A stretch of 64,000 nt of DNA from Pseudomonadota bacterium (lineage in GTDB: Bacteria; Desulfobacterota; Binatia; Binatales; Binataceae). Below the pieces are notes generated by a model, which saw only the letters and a program-made list of their open reading frames with translations, ran no database searches and was not told the origin of the DNA. The stretch covers positions 102,617 through 166,616 of the forward strand of contig JAJPHZ010000015.1 of the NCBI GenBank assembly GCA_021325025.1, read 5' to 3'. Positions 29,449 through 38,098 of the stretch are shown here, in pieces. Every line of letters starts with the position of its first letter. Positions within the stretch are counted from its first letter, which is position 1. A program made the translations under genes and the position numbers.

Positions 29449-30006
29449 CTAACCGCGGGCGGCCTGGCGAATTTCTTCCGCGCTAAACAGCCAGGCGTAT
29501 TTCAATCCCTCGGCGGCAAATGCCTGCGCGGCTCCTTCGCCGCGATCGACCAGGGCAAAGGCGGTGGTGACCCTGGCGCCTGCGGCGCGCAGGGCGCGCA
29601 GTGCGGCCAGCGTCGAGCCGCCGGTGGTGATGGTGTCGTCGATCACCCCGGTTGGCAGGGCGGGATCGAAGGCGCCTTCGATCTGCTGCTGCAGCCCGTG
29701 CGCCTTGGTTTCCTTGCGCACGAAGAAGCCGCGCAGCTCGGCGCCGCGATAGCTGGCGGCGACGATGATGGCATCGGTGACCGGCACCGCCCCCACCGCC
29801 ATCCCGCCCAATTGTCCGACGCCTGCGGCCAGCACCAAATCCAGCATCAATTCTCCGGCCAGCCGCGCGCCCATCGGCAGATACAGGGTGCGTTTGCAGT
29901 CCACGTAATAGGTCGAAGGGCGGCCCGAAGCGAGCGTCAGTTGCCGCTCGAAGTAGGAATGCCGGGCCAGCAGGTGGAGCAATGCCTTGCGCTTGTCTTC
30001 ATCCAT
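29449..30006 (-). CDS. pyrE: Orotate phosphoribosyltransferase
   Basis: A 185-residue enzyme that joins orotate to PRPP, giving OMP in pyrimidine synthesis. It shows FVRKETKAHGLQQQIEGAFD with the catalytic-loop lysines and the PRPP-binding motif GVIDDTITTGGSTLAALRAL. ATG start. First gene of a probable pyrE-aroE unit (6-base gap). The other pyr genes are not in this window. Divergent from the DUF1614 gene, with about 85 bases between. Confidence 0.93.
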   Translation of the reverse strand: MDEDKRKALLHLLARHSYFERQLTLASGRPSTYYVDCKRTLYLPMGARLAGELMLDLVLAAGVGQLGGMAVGAVPVTDAIIVAASYRGAELRGFFVRKETKAHGLQQQIEGAFDPALPTGVIDDTITTGGSTLAALRALRAAGARVTTAFALVDRGEGAAQAFAAEGLKYAWLFSAEEIRQAARG

Positions 30007-30091
30007 GCTGAAGGCAATCTAAGCGGGGGGACGGAGTCCTGACAAGTCCGTCGGGGCTGGAGCCAAAGCCGCGCTCTGCTATCATCAGGGG

Positions 30092-30766
30092 GTGATCTTC
30101 GGACCCTTCCTCTTCATCTACGTCCTGCTGTTCTTCATCGCACTGGCGTTTCTGTTCGCGCTGATCGAAATCCACGTGATCAACTACGCCTTTACCCTGG
30201 CCGGCCTGCCGCCCGGACTGGCGTTCGCCGCGCTGCTGGCCAGCCTGCTGGGCAGCTACGTCAACATCCCGGTGGCGCGGCTGCACGGCGGCCAACCGCA
30301 TCCGGCGGAGCTGATTACCAGCTATGGCGTGCGCTACCGTCTGCCCCCGCGCCGATGGGACGACTCCACTGTGCTGGCCGTCAATGTGGGAGGAGCGGTC
30401 GTGCCGGTTCTGATCACCATCTACATCCTGGTTAACCAGCCCGACATGTTGTTACAGGCGCTGCTGGCCACCGCGATCGTAACCCTGGTGGTAAACCGCG
30501 CCGCCCGCCCGATTCGGGGCCTGGGAATCGCGACGCCGATGTTCGTCCCGCCGATCGTGGCGGCGCTGGCCGGCTATTTCCTGGGTGGTGCGCAGCACGC
30601 GGCGCCGGTGGCGTATGTCGGCGGCGTGCTGGGCACGCTGATCGGGGCCGACCTCATGAATATCGGCAAGCTTGGCGAGCTCGGCGCACCGGTTGCCTCA
30701 ATCGGCGGCGCCGGCACCTTCGACGGCATCTTCCTGACCGGCATTGTCGCGGTGCTGCTCGCTTAA
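30092..30766 (+). CDS. DUF1614 integral membrane protein
   Basis: A 224-residue protein from a GTG start, with about seven hydrophobic segments: FLFIYVLLFFIALAFLFALI, the next around LAFAALLASLLGSYVNIPVA, and a Gly/Ala-rich end with GIVAVLLA. The stretch SYVNIPVARL and the loop GVRYRLPPR correspond to the DUF1614 family of archaeal and bacterial membrane proteins with unknown function. It converges with the macro-domain gene, one base apart. Confidence 0.75.
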   Translation: MIFGPFLFIYVLLFFIALAFLFALIEIHVINYAFTLAGLPPGLAFAALLASLLGSYVNIPVARLHGGQPHPAELITSYGVRYRLPPRRWDDSTVLAVNVGGAVVPVLITIYILVNQPDMLLQALLATAIVTLVVNRAARPIRGLGIATPMFVPPIVAALAGYFLGGAQHAAPVAYVGGVLGTLIGADLMNIGKLGELGAPVASIGGAGTFDGIFLTGIVAVLLA

Positions 30767-30767
30767 C

Positions 30768-31292
30768 TCAGTCGCTCAGCTCCCTGAGCGCCTGCTCGAA
30801 CGCGCTTAGCGCCGGCTGGTCGAACAGCACGATCTCGACCCGCTGCGGAAGGCTCTCGCGCTTGAGCCAGTCGCGGATTTCCTCGAGCATCACTTGCGCG
30901 CAGCGGCTCATTGGAAAGCCGCCAATTCCGGTGCCGATGGCGGGAAACGCCACCGACTTGATACCTTTTTCGCGGGCGCGCCGCAGCGAATTGCGCGTGC
31001 AGTCGCGCAGGCTGCGCTCATCCACGCCGCCGCCAAGATGCATCCCCGCGGCATGAATCACATAGCGTGCCTTGAGATTCCCGCCCGTCGTTACCGCGGC
31101 CTCGCCCAGTGCGATTGGGCCGATCCGGTCGCATTCGGCCTGGATGCGCGGGCCGCCCTTTCGTCGAATCGCGCCCGCCACTCCCGCTCCCAGCTTCAGA
31201 TCGGTATTGGCGGCGTTGACCACCGCCTCGCAGTCGGACTCGGTCAGGTCGCCCTGGCGTGTTACAATGCGCGTGCGCCATTCTCCGCTCAT
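30768..31292 (-). CDS. Macro-domain protein (ADP-ribose deacylase/hydrolase type)
   Basis: About 174 residues from ATG 31292; the frame opens earlier but those codons are not needed. [20 protein letters not shown] and [13 protein letters not shown] are the ADP-ribose-binding loops of macro domains. Family members remove acetyl from O-acetyl-ADP-ribose or ADP-ribose from proteins. No sirtuin or ART toxin is adjacent, so I cannot link it to a toxin-antitoxin pair. Convergent with the DUF1614 gene and divergent from the ABC-importer genes, 50 bases away. Confidence 0.9.
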   Translation of the reverse strand: MSGEWRTRIVTRQGDLTESDCEAVVNAANTDLKLGAGVAGAIRRKGGPRIQAECDRIGPIALGEAAVTTGGNLKARYVIHAAGMHLGGGVDERSLRDCTRNSLRRAREKGIKSVAFPAIGTGIGGFPMSRCAQVMLEEIRDWLKRESLPQRVEIVLFDQPALSAFEQALRELSD

Positions 31293-31342
31293 GCCAGTTC
31301 TCCTCAAGCCGGGATTTCGATTCCCCATTATCGCATCCGAAG

Positions 31343-32953
31343 GTGACTGCGTCTAAGACAAGATGGCAGACCGGGCAGGCCGCGGGCGGTGCACTGTCTT
31401 TGCTCGCGCTGTTGGCCGCGCTGACGATGCCCGGATGCCGCGCGGTGCCGGTTCAGGCGCCGGCGAATTATCTGCGCGTGGATATCGACACCTCGCCGCT
31501 GTCGCTCGACCCTCGCTACGGCACCGACGCCGTGTCCAGCCGCATCAACGAACTGATCTTCGACTCGCTGGCGCGCATTGACGCACGCGGCGCAATCGTC
31601 GGAGAACTGGCCGAAAGCCTCGAGCGGCCGTCGCCCACCGAGCTGGTATTCCATCTGCGCCGCGGCGTGCGCTTCAGTGACGGGCGTCCGCTGACCGCGC
31701 GCGACGTTAAGTACACCTTCGATTCGATGCTGGATCCGGCCGCGCTGTCGCCCAAAGGCGGCGACATGGCCGCACTGGCCCGGGTTGAAGCGCCCGACGA
31801 TTTCACCATCAAGTTTATCACCACCCGGCCCTACGCCCCGGCGCTGCAATGGGCGCTGCATGGCGTGGTGCCCTACGCAACGCCGCCTCCTGGGCGCAAT
31901 CAGCCCGCGCCGCCCGGCAGTGGTCCGTTCCGGCTGCGCCGGTTGGTGCGCGATGAATGGGTGATACTGGATCGCAACCCGTACCATCGCGCCCCACCCG
32001 CGGCGGTCGGCGGCATCGCATTCAAAGTCGTGCCCGATCCCACCGTGTGCGCGCTCGAATTGATCAAAGGTGCCGCCCAGTTCGCGCAGAACAACCTGCC
32101 GCCCGATTTGGTTGCTTACCTGCGCGGGCGGCGCGGGCTGCGCGTGGTGCAGGCAGCGGGCAGCACCTATCAGTACATGGAGTTCAACTTTCGCGATCCG
32201 ATCCTCGCCGATTTGCGGGTGCGGCAGGCGATCGCGATGGCGATCGACCGCGACGCCCTGGTCGCCTCGATCATGCGCGGCACGGCGCGCGTCGCCACCG
32301 GGATGCTGGCGCCGGAGAACTGGGCCTACGAGGCCAACGTCGTGCGCTATCCCTACGATCCGCAGGCCGCGCGCCGCCTGCTCGACGCCGCGGGCTATCC
32401 GATGCGCGCCGGCGGCAGGCGCTTTGCGCTGGTCTATACGACTACCCAGGGTGAGGAGCGCCGCCTGCTGGCGCAGGCGTTTGCCGCGATGCTCGCCGAG
32501 GTGGGAATCGAGCTCAGAATCCGGACCTACGAATGGCCCACGTTTTACAGCGACATCCAGCGTGGCAACTTCGACGTCACTTCGATGGCGTGGATCGGGA
32601 TCAACGACCCGCATCATTACTATATGGTGTTCGATTCCGCGATGACGCCGCCCAAAGGCCTCAATCGCAGCGGCTACTCGAATCCGCGCATGGATCGGCT
32701 GCTGGAGCAGGCCGACGCCACCCTGGACCCGGTCCGGCGCAAGGCGATCTACGCCGAAGTGCAAAAGCTCGCCGCGCATGACCTGCCCTATCTTTCGCTG
32801 TGGTGGCAGGACAACGTCGCCGTCATGAGCCGCGAGGTCGCCGGTTTCCGGCCTTTTCCCAACGGCAGTCTGCGCTCGTTCGCTTCGATCAGCCTGGCCC
32901 AAGGCGGCCTTCTTCGCTTGCCGCCTGAGGCTCCGGAGGCGGCGCTGCGATGA
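31343..32953 (+). CDS. ABC importer substrate-binding lipoprotein (peptide/nickel family 5)
   Basis: About 536 residues from GTG 31343. The N-terminal signal [14 protein letters not shown] has a lipobox-like end with Cys for lipid attachment. The mature part follows the SBP family 5 pattern: [40 protein letters not shown] and [20 protein letters not shown]. These proteins bind oligopeptides, nickel chelates or sugars and deliver them to the permeases. It is translated next to its permease with a 4-base overlap. The substrate is unknown. Confidence 0.92.
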   Translation: MTASKTRWQTGQAAGGALSLLALLAALTMPGCRAVPVQAPANYLRVDIDTSPLSLDPRYGTDAVSSRINELIFDSLARIDARGAIVGELAESLERPSPTELVFHLRRGVRFSDGRPLTARDVKYTFDSMLDPAALSPKGGDMAALARVEAPDDFTIKFITTRPYAPALQWALHGVVPYATPPPGRNQPAPPGSGPFRLRRLVRDEWVILDRNPYHRAPPAAVGGIAFKVVPDPTVCALELIKGAAQFAQNNLPPDLVAYLRGRRGLRVVQAAGSTYQYMEFNFRDPILADLRVRQAIAMAIDRDALVASIMRGTARVATGMLAPENWAYEANVVRYPYDPQAARRLLDAAGYPMRAGGRRFALVYTTTQGEERRLLAQAFAAMLAEVGIELRIRTYEWPTFYSDIQRGNFDVTSMAWIGINDPHHYYMVFDSAMTPPKGLNRSGYSNPRMDRLLEQADATLDPVRRKAIYAEVQKLAAHDLPYLSLWWQDNVAVMSREVAGFRPFPNGSLRSFASISLAQGGLLRLPPEAPEAALR

Positions 32954-33870
32954 TGCGATTTTTCCTGCGCCGCCTGGCGGGCCTGGCGCCGGTCGCGCTG
33001 GGAGTGGCCACGCTGACCTTTGCGCTGATTCATCTGGTGCCCGGCGATCCGGTGATCGCGATGCTCGGTGAGAACGCGGCGCCGGTCGATATCGCCGCCA
33101 TGCGCCATCAGCTCGGACTGGATCGTCCGCTCCCGGCGCAGTACGTCTCCTATCTGGGCGGCCTGCTGCGCGGCGATCTCGGCTCGTCGATCTCTTTTCA
33201 TGAGCCGGTGACCGCGCTGATTGCGGCGCGCTTTCCCGCGACCTTGGAACTGGCGGCGGCTGGCCTGACGGTCGCCGTGCTGATCGCCTTTCCGCTCGGC
33301 TTCATCGCCGGAGCGCGCCCCGGCAGCGCAGCGGACTTCGGCGCGATGGCCTTCGCGATCCTGGGCATCTCAGTGCCCCATCTCTACCTCGGCCCGCTGC
33401 TGATGATCGTCTTTTCGCTGCGTCTTGGATGGCTGCCGCTGACCGGACGCGGCGGCCTGGCCCATCTGGTGCTGCCCGCGCTGACGATGGGCACCGCGAT
33501 GGCGGGGATACTGGCGCGGATGCTGCGCCAGAGTCTGGCGGGCGTGCGCGACGCCGACTTCATGCGCGCCGCGCGCGCCAAGGGTCTGGGCGAATTCCAC
33601 GCCCTGGCCGCGCATGGTTTGCGCAATGCCCTGACTCCGGTCGTCAGCCTGATGGGCCTGCAGGCCGGCGCGTTGCTGACCGGCTCGATCGTGACCGAAA
33701 TCATCTTTTCATGGCCCGGGATCGGCCGCCTGATGATCGAAGCGATCGCGGCGCGCGATTACCCCCTGGCGCAAGGCTGCGTGCTGGTGTTCGCCCTGAC
33801 TTATGTGGTGGTCAACCTATTGACCGATATTGCCTACAGCCTGATCGATCCGCGGGTGAGGCTGGGATAA
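32950..33870 (+). CDS. ABC importer permease, DppB/OppB type
   Basis: A 306-residue protein with six membrane helices. FFLRRLAGLAPVALGVATLT at the start, LVPGDPVIAMLGENA after the first helix, and ARAKGLGEFHALAAHGLRNAL containing the EAA loop that contacts the ATPase, are typical of DppB. ATG overlaps the end of the binding-protein gene by ATGA, and its stop TAA overlaps the next start, showing tight translational coupling. Substrate unknown. Confidence 0.94.
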   Translation: MMRFFLRRLAGLAPVALGVATLTFALIHLVPGDPVIAMLGENAAPVDIAAMRHQLGLDRPLPAQYVSYLGGLLRGDLGSSISFHEPVTALIAARFPATLELAAAGLTVAVLIAFPLGFIAGARPGSAADFGAMAFAILGISVPHLYLGPLLMIVFSLRLGWLPLTGRGGLAHLVLPALTMGTAMAGILARMLRQSLAGVRDADFMRAARAKGLGEFHALAAHGLRNALTPVVSLMGLQAGALLTGSIVTEIIFSWPGIGRLMIEAIAARDYPLAQGCVLVFALTYVVVNLLTDIAYSLIDPRVRLG

Positions 33871-34670
33871 TGCGCAACCTGTCGCTGGCGGCGGGCGCCG
33901 CGATCGTATCATTGCTGCTGCTGGCCGCCGCCGCCGGGCCGTATCTGACCGCCGCCGATCCGTTGGCGATCGACCTGGGCCAGGTGCTCGCCGCGCCCAG
34001 CCGCGCCCATCCGCTGGGATGCGATGCGTTGGGGCGCGACCTGCTGGCGCGCACGCTGTGGGGCGCGCGGGTATCGATCGGAATCGCCGCCGCGGTGGTG
34101 GGTGTCTCGCTGGCGGCCGGCACCCTCATCGGCGGCGTAGCCGCGTTGGCCGGCGGCCGCATCGACGAGCTGTTGATGCGCGCTGTCGACGTGCTGCTGG
34201 CCTTTCCGGGTATCCTGCTGGCGATCGCGCTGGCCGCTATCCTGGGTCCCGGCCTGCTCGACCTGGTAATCGCGCTGGCGGCGATGGGATGGACCGGCTA
34301 TGCGCGCCTGGTGCGCGGCGAGATCCTCTCGCTGCGCGAGCGCGATTATGTGCAGGCGGCGCGCGGCCTGGGTGCCTCGCCGGTGCGGCTGCTTCTTGTC
34401 CATCTGCTGCCCGGCGTGGCGGCGCCGCTCGCCGTGCAGGCCAGTTTTGGCGCCGGTGGCATCATTATCGCCGAAGCCGCGCTGTCCTTTCTCGGCCTGG
34501 GGATTCCGCCGCCACAGCCGACCTGGGGCGGGATGCTCGATGAAGGCCGCGCCTTCCTGCTGGTGGCGCCGCATCTTACCACCGTGCCCGGCCTGGCGAT
34601 CGGCCTGTCGGTGCTGGGCTTCAATTTTCTGGGCGACGGCCTCGCCCAGCGGTTCGGCCGCCGCACCTGA
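33870..34670 (+). CDS. ABC importer permease, DppC/OppC type
   Basis: A 266-residue membrane protein starting at the ATG inside TAATG at 33870. It shows the DppC features HPLGCDALGRDLLARTLWGA, the EAA loop QAARGLGASPVRLLLVHLLP, and the end GGMLDEGRAFLL with LGFNFLGDGL. Slightly shorter than the usual 280-300 residues because the N-terminal tail is short. It ends the operon: the 332 bases downstream hold no gene, so no DppD or DppF ATPase follows, and ATP hydrolysis must be supplied from elsewhere. Confidence 0.93.
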   Translation: MRNLSLAAGAAIVSLLLLAAAAGPYLTAADPLAIDLGQVLAAPSRAHPLGCDALGRDLLARTLWGARVSIGIAAAVVGVSLAAGTLIGGVAALAGGRIDELLMRAVDVLLAFPGILLAIALAAILGPGLLDLVIALAAMGWTGYARLVRGEILSLRERDYVQAARGLGASPVRLLLVHLLPGVAAPLAVQASFGAGGIIIAEAALSFLGLGIPPPQPTWGGMLDEGRAFLLVAPHLTTVPGLAIGLSVLGFNFLGDGLAQRFGRRT

Positions 34671-35002
34671 CGTGACAGGTTTGATTGCTGGAACGCGCCA
34701 GTTCGCGGCGGTTAAGTTCGGTACGCCAGCGATGTTTAAAAAGGCACGCTTAATGCGTGCCGACGAACAGAGAACATCGCCAACGGCATGGGCATCAATG
34801 AGATTAATTTTGGCGTTCCAGGCAGAAAATCGAGCCGCGCCAGCGGGCAGCGTCGGCGCGGGCGCGGGGGATATGCTGGATGGACGAGTCTTTCCAACAA
34901 GGCGCAACGCTGCGGTGTTTCCAATCGGCGGATAGTCCGCCCGAGATAGTGCCGCCGCCGCGCTAGCCGGAGCGGGAACATGGGGTCGCGATTGCATCGT
35001 CG
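34671..35002 (+). other. Intergenic region, no gene supported
   Basis: These 332 bases separate the ABC permease gene from the trypsin-like protease gene. I see no frame with protein-like composition, no tRNA and no strong hairpin. In particular, there is no trace of the two ATPase genes that would normally follow such permeases. Confidence 0.5.
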
Positions 35003-35926
35003 ATGCTGGCGACCATCGTAATTTGCAAACTCTTCAAAAAAACCGGGGTCAGTGACGTGAAACATGTAATTGTGCCCAAAATGATGCAGATCGTGCTGAT
35101 TGTTGGCGCCATCGTCCTATGTGCTTCAACCATCCGCATGCGCACCGGCGACGTGGCCGCGTTCAGTGCCGCTGGAGCTGGCACTCCCAGCTTTCACGGC
35201 GATCAACTCCAGCGGCGCACCCCGGTGGTTATCGCGGTCCAAAGAGCCGCCAATGCGGTGGTCAATTTATCCACCGAACGAACGGTCGAGATTCAACCCT
35301 TTGTGTTCACCGATCCCCTGTTCCAGCAGTTCTTTGGCCAGTTCCTGGATCCGCGCCTGCTCGAGCCCAGAAAGGCAAAGCAGATTTCGCTTGGCTCGGG
35401 GGTGATAGTCTCGCCCGAGGGCCTGGTGCTGACCAATCGCCATGTGATCCTGCGGTTAGCCGAGATCCGGATTCAAATCGTAGACGGGCGCACTTTCAAG
35501 GGCAGGCTGGTGTCCGTCTCGGACAAGGATGATCTGGCGCTGATCCGTGTCAGCGCGCCGCAGCCTTTGCCCTCCGTCGCATTGGGTGAATCCGATGACC
35601 TGATGATCGGCGAAACCGCGATCGCCATCGGCAATCCCTTCGGTCTGGCCCACACGGTGACGGTGGGAGTGGTCAGCGCCCTGCACCGCGGCCTGCGCGA
35701 GCCAGGGTATACCGACCTGATCCAAACCGACGCCGCCATCAATCCCGGCAACTCCGGCGGTCCGCTGCTGAATATCGTGGGCGAGGCGATCGGCATCAAT
35801 ACCGCGATCTATGCCCAAGGCCAGGGGATAGGCTTCGCCATTCCAATCGAGCGCGCGCGGCAGTTCATCAAAGCATACAGTGACTCGCGCTCGAAGCGAG
35901 AGGGTCGGCAAAGGGAACGGTCATAA
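35003..35926 (+). CDS. Membrane-anchored trypsin-like serine protease (HtrA-like, no PDZ)
   Basis: About 307 residues. A hydrophobic segment at residues 27-42 (MMQIVLIVGAIVLCAS) is an anchor or signal, and the exact start is unsure (several GTG/ATG choices). The DegP-like catalytic triad is intact: His147 in LVLTNRHVI, Asp177 in SDKDDLALIRV, and Ser251 in INPGNSGGPLLN. The usual HtrA Q-linker and one or two PDZ domains are absent; the protein ends about 35 residues after the catalytic region. PDZ domains normally sense misfolded ends and control assembly, so regulation here must differ. Periplasmic. Confidence 0.88.
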   Translation: MLATIVICKLFKKTGVSDVKHVIVPKMMQIVLIVGAIVLCASTIRMRTGDVAAFSAAGAGTPSFHGDQLQRRTPVVIAVQRAANAVVNLSTERTVEIQPFVFTDPLFQQFFGQFLDPRLLEPRKAKQISLGSGVIVSPEGLVLTNRHVILRLAEIRIQIVDGRTFKGRLVSVSDKDDLALIRVSAPQPLPSVALGESDDLMIGETAIAIGNPFGLAHTVTVGVVSALHRGLREPGYTDLIQTDAAINPGNSGGPLLNIVGEAIGINTAIYAQGQGIGFAIPIERARQFIKAYSDSRSKREGRQRERS

Positions 35927-36172
35927 TTTCTCGCTGCAGCCGGGAAGATGGCGGTGCGCTTGCCCTGGCCGCGGCGTCGAGCCGGCCGAGCAGGGTACCC
36001 AAATAAATTGAGCCGCAGGCACCTGCTCCGGCTGTCCTCGATTGCGCGCCGCCCTGACCTTGATTTTGTTTCGCTGCGAAGCCGCGCACAGCCGCTCCTC
36101 CCGGTCAACGCGCCGGAATTTCGACCCGCGCGCGACCTGGTTCGTCGCCCCGGTTATAAGCGCTTGAGCGCG

Positions 36173-37186
36173 TCAGGCTTTGACGCGGGTGCGCTCGCTG
36201 CCGATGTAGGATAGCAGCTCGCGAGCGAATTCGCCCACGATTTGCAGCAGCCCCAGGTCGATCGGGGTCTTGACGAATTGCAAGCGCAGCCGGTCGCCGA
36301 TACCCGGGGGCTGCGGTACGATGCCGCTGAAGAAGAAACCCAGCTGCTCCGCCTCGCCGCATACATCGGCGCTGGCGGGATGGTCCAGCGGCAATTCGAG
36401 ATAGATCACCTCGGCCCCGAAGTTGTTGAGCAGCCCGTGCCGCGCCTGATCGATCTGCTCGGCGCTGTCCGCGCCCGGCTCGATCACCTTGATCATTCCC
36501 TGCTGCGTGGCGGGATCGTAGGAAGTGGCAATTTTGCCCGCACCGCCGAGTGCGCCCGGCGCGCGGAATTCGACGCGCCGTCCTAGCAACTGGTAGATCC
36601 GGCCGACGATTTCGCGATGACGCTCGGGCAGGTACGCCACCGTGCTGCCCGGTTCGACCAGATAGGTAAAGTAGCTGACCAGGCTGACGCGCTGTGAATG
36701 CGCCGCCTCGAGGCGATGGGCGGTGGCCGGCGAGGCGGCCAGCAGGAAACTGGTCGGATGCGCGTTGAAGCGCTCCTCGGTTCGTTGGCTGAAAGGATGA
36801 TGCGTGACGGCGTTGCCGAAGACCCCGGCTAACCCGATTTTGCGTGCCTCCTCGGTCAAAGTCACCTTCATGCGGTCGAGCAGATGATGGTGCTGATGCT
36901 CGGGCAGAACCATCGCCTCGCCGGTCTCCGCGATCGGCCCCAGGTCGGGTCGCTCCAACGCGCTGTGCCCAACCACGCCGTCCTTTTTGTGCACCGCCAC
37001 CACCGAAACCAGGCGCCCGGTCCGGTTGAGGTTGAGCAATTGCTGCGGATGGTAAACCTCCGCGTGGATGTAGCCGGGGCCGTTGACCCGGTTGGTCAGT
37101 TCGGGAATCGCCAGAGCGTCGGCTGGCGTCAGCCGCCGCGTGAAGTAATCTGCCGCCGAAATGTCACCCATCGTACAAGTACCCAT
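36173..37186 (-). CDS. GNAT-superfamily acetyltransferase-like protein
   Basis: About 337 residues from ATG 37186; the frame stays open to 37477 but that part overlaps the divergent methyltransferase gene. RRLTPADALAIPELTNRVNG and VVAVHKKDGVVGHSALERPD resemble GNAT substrate and beta-strand regions. LTEEARKIGLAGVFGNAVTH resembles the CoA-binding turn found in a group of deltaproteobacterial GNAT proteins, with a C-terminal half of unclear fold. Likely an N-acyltransferase or regulatory relative; substrate unknown. The divergent neighbour begins 123 bases away. Confidence 0.6.
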   Translation of the reverse strand: MGTCTMGDISAADYFTRRLTPADALAIPELTNRVNGPGYIHAEVYHPQQLLNLNRTGRLVSVVAVHKKDGVVGHSALERPDLGPIAETGEAMVLPEHQHHHLLDRMKVTLTEEARKIGLAGVFGNAVTHHPFSQRTEERFNAHPTSFLLAASPATAHRLEAAHSQRVSLVSYFTYLVEPGSTVAYLPERHREIVGRIYQLLGRRVEFRAPGALGGAGKIATSYDPATQQGMIKVIEPGADSAEQIDQARHGLLNNFGAEVIYLELPLDHPASADVCGEAEQLGFFFSGIVPQPPGIGDRLRLQFVKTPIDLGLLQIVGEFARELLSYIGSERTRVKA

Positions 37187-37309
37187 CCCGTTGAACTTCG
37201 AAAGATCATTGCCCGGTGAAACGCCGAATGGGGAGATTATCGCATCCGATTGCGCGCTAATCCACTCGCTATAGACTTGATGCTGCCACTTGCCGGTGCG
37301 GAGCAACGA

Positions 37310-38092
37310 ATGAAAGAGCGCAGCATCTACCAATTCCCCGACCTGTTTCGGGTGGTGCACATGGAGCAGCCGCATGAAATCGCAGAGGAGGTCGAATTCC
37401 TCAAGCAGGTGTGGCAGCGCCATCTGGCGCGGCCGGTCCGCCGCGTGCTCGACATCGCCTGCGGCAACTCGCCGCACGGGCAGCTTTTGGCCGCGCAGGG
37501 TATCGCCGTGACTGGTATCGACCGCTCGCCGACGATGATCGCGGCAGGACGCAGGGAGGCCGCCGGGCAGCGCAACCTGGAATTTTATCGGCGCCGGATC
37601 GAACGCTTCAGGCTTATGCGCGGCGGCTTCGACGCGGCTTTTTTCATGTCCGAAACGCTGCCCGTGATCGTGGAGAACGCCGACCTGTTAAGCCATCTGC
37701 GATCCGTGGCGGCGGTGCTGCGCAAGGGCGGGCTGTATTGTGTGGATATCGACCGCCACGACGACATTGAAGGCGCCCGCCGGCGCAGGTTGTGGCGCCG
37801 GCGCAAGGTGCGCTATCGGGGCGTTTCGATTGCCGTGCGCGAGTTTCTGCGTCCCCTCGCCTGGCACGCCAGCGCCTGGATTTACGAGTTGGAGTGCACG
37901 ATTCGCTTGCCCGAGGGCACGGTCAAAACGCGCGACTTGGTTCCGGTGCGCTACACTACACCCAAACTGCTGGAGCTTGCGGCACGCGCATCGGGCGTCT
38001 TCAAACTGATCGCGGCTTACTGCGATCTGTCCTTCGACACTCCGCTGGATCGGTGCGAGCGCCGATGGTGGGGCGTGCTGCGCCGGCTGTGA
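37310..38092 (+). CDS. Class I SAM-dependent methyltransferase
   Basis: About 260 residues from ATG 37310, chosen because GGAG lies 6 bases upstream. Motif I VLDIACGNSPHGQLLAAQG, then VTGIDRSPTMI with the acidic residue contacting the ribose of SAM, and GGLYCVDIDRHDD are those of the methyltransferase-25/11 type. The C-terminal third has Arg-rich and beta-strand segments that probably form a substrate lid. The target is unknown. It converges tightly with amt (6 bases). Confidence 0.85.
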   Translation: MKERSIYQFPDLFRVVHMEQPHEIAEEVEFLKQVWQRHLARPVRRVLDIACGNSPHGQLLAAQGIAVTGIDRSPTMIAAGRREAAGQRNLEFYRRRIERFRLMRGGFDAAFFMSETLPVIVENADLLSHLRSVAAVLRKGGLYCVDIDRHDDIEGARRRRLWRRRKVRYRGVSIAVREFLRPLAWHASAWIYELECTIRLPEGTVKTRDLVPVRYTTPKLLELAARASGVFKLIAAYCDLSFDTPLDRCERRWWGVLRRL

Positions 38093-38098
38093 ACGCGC

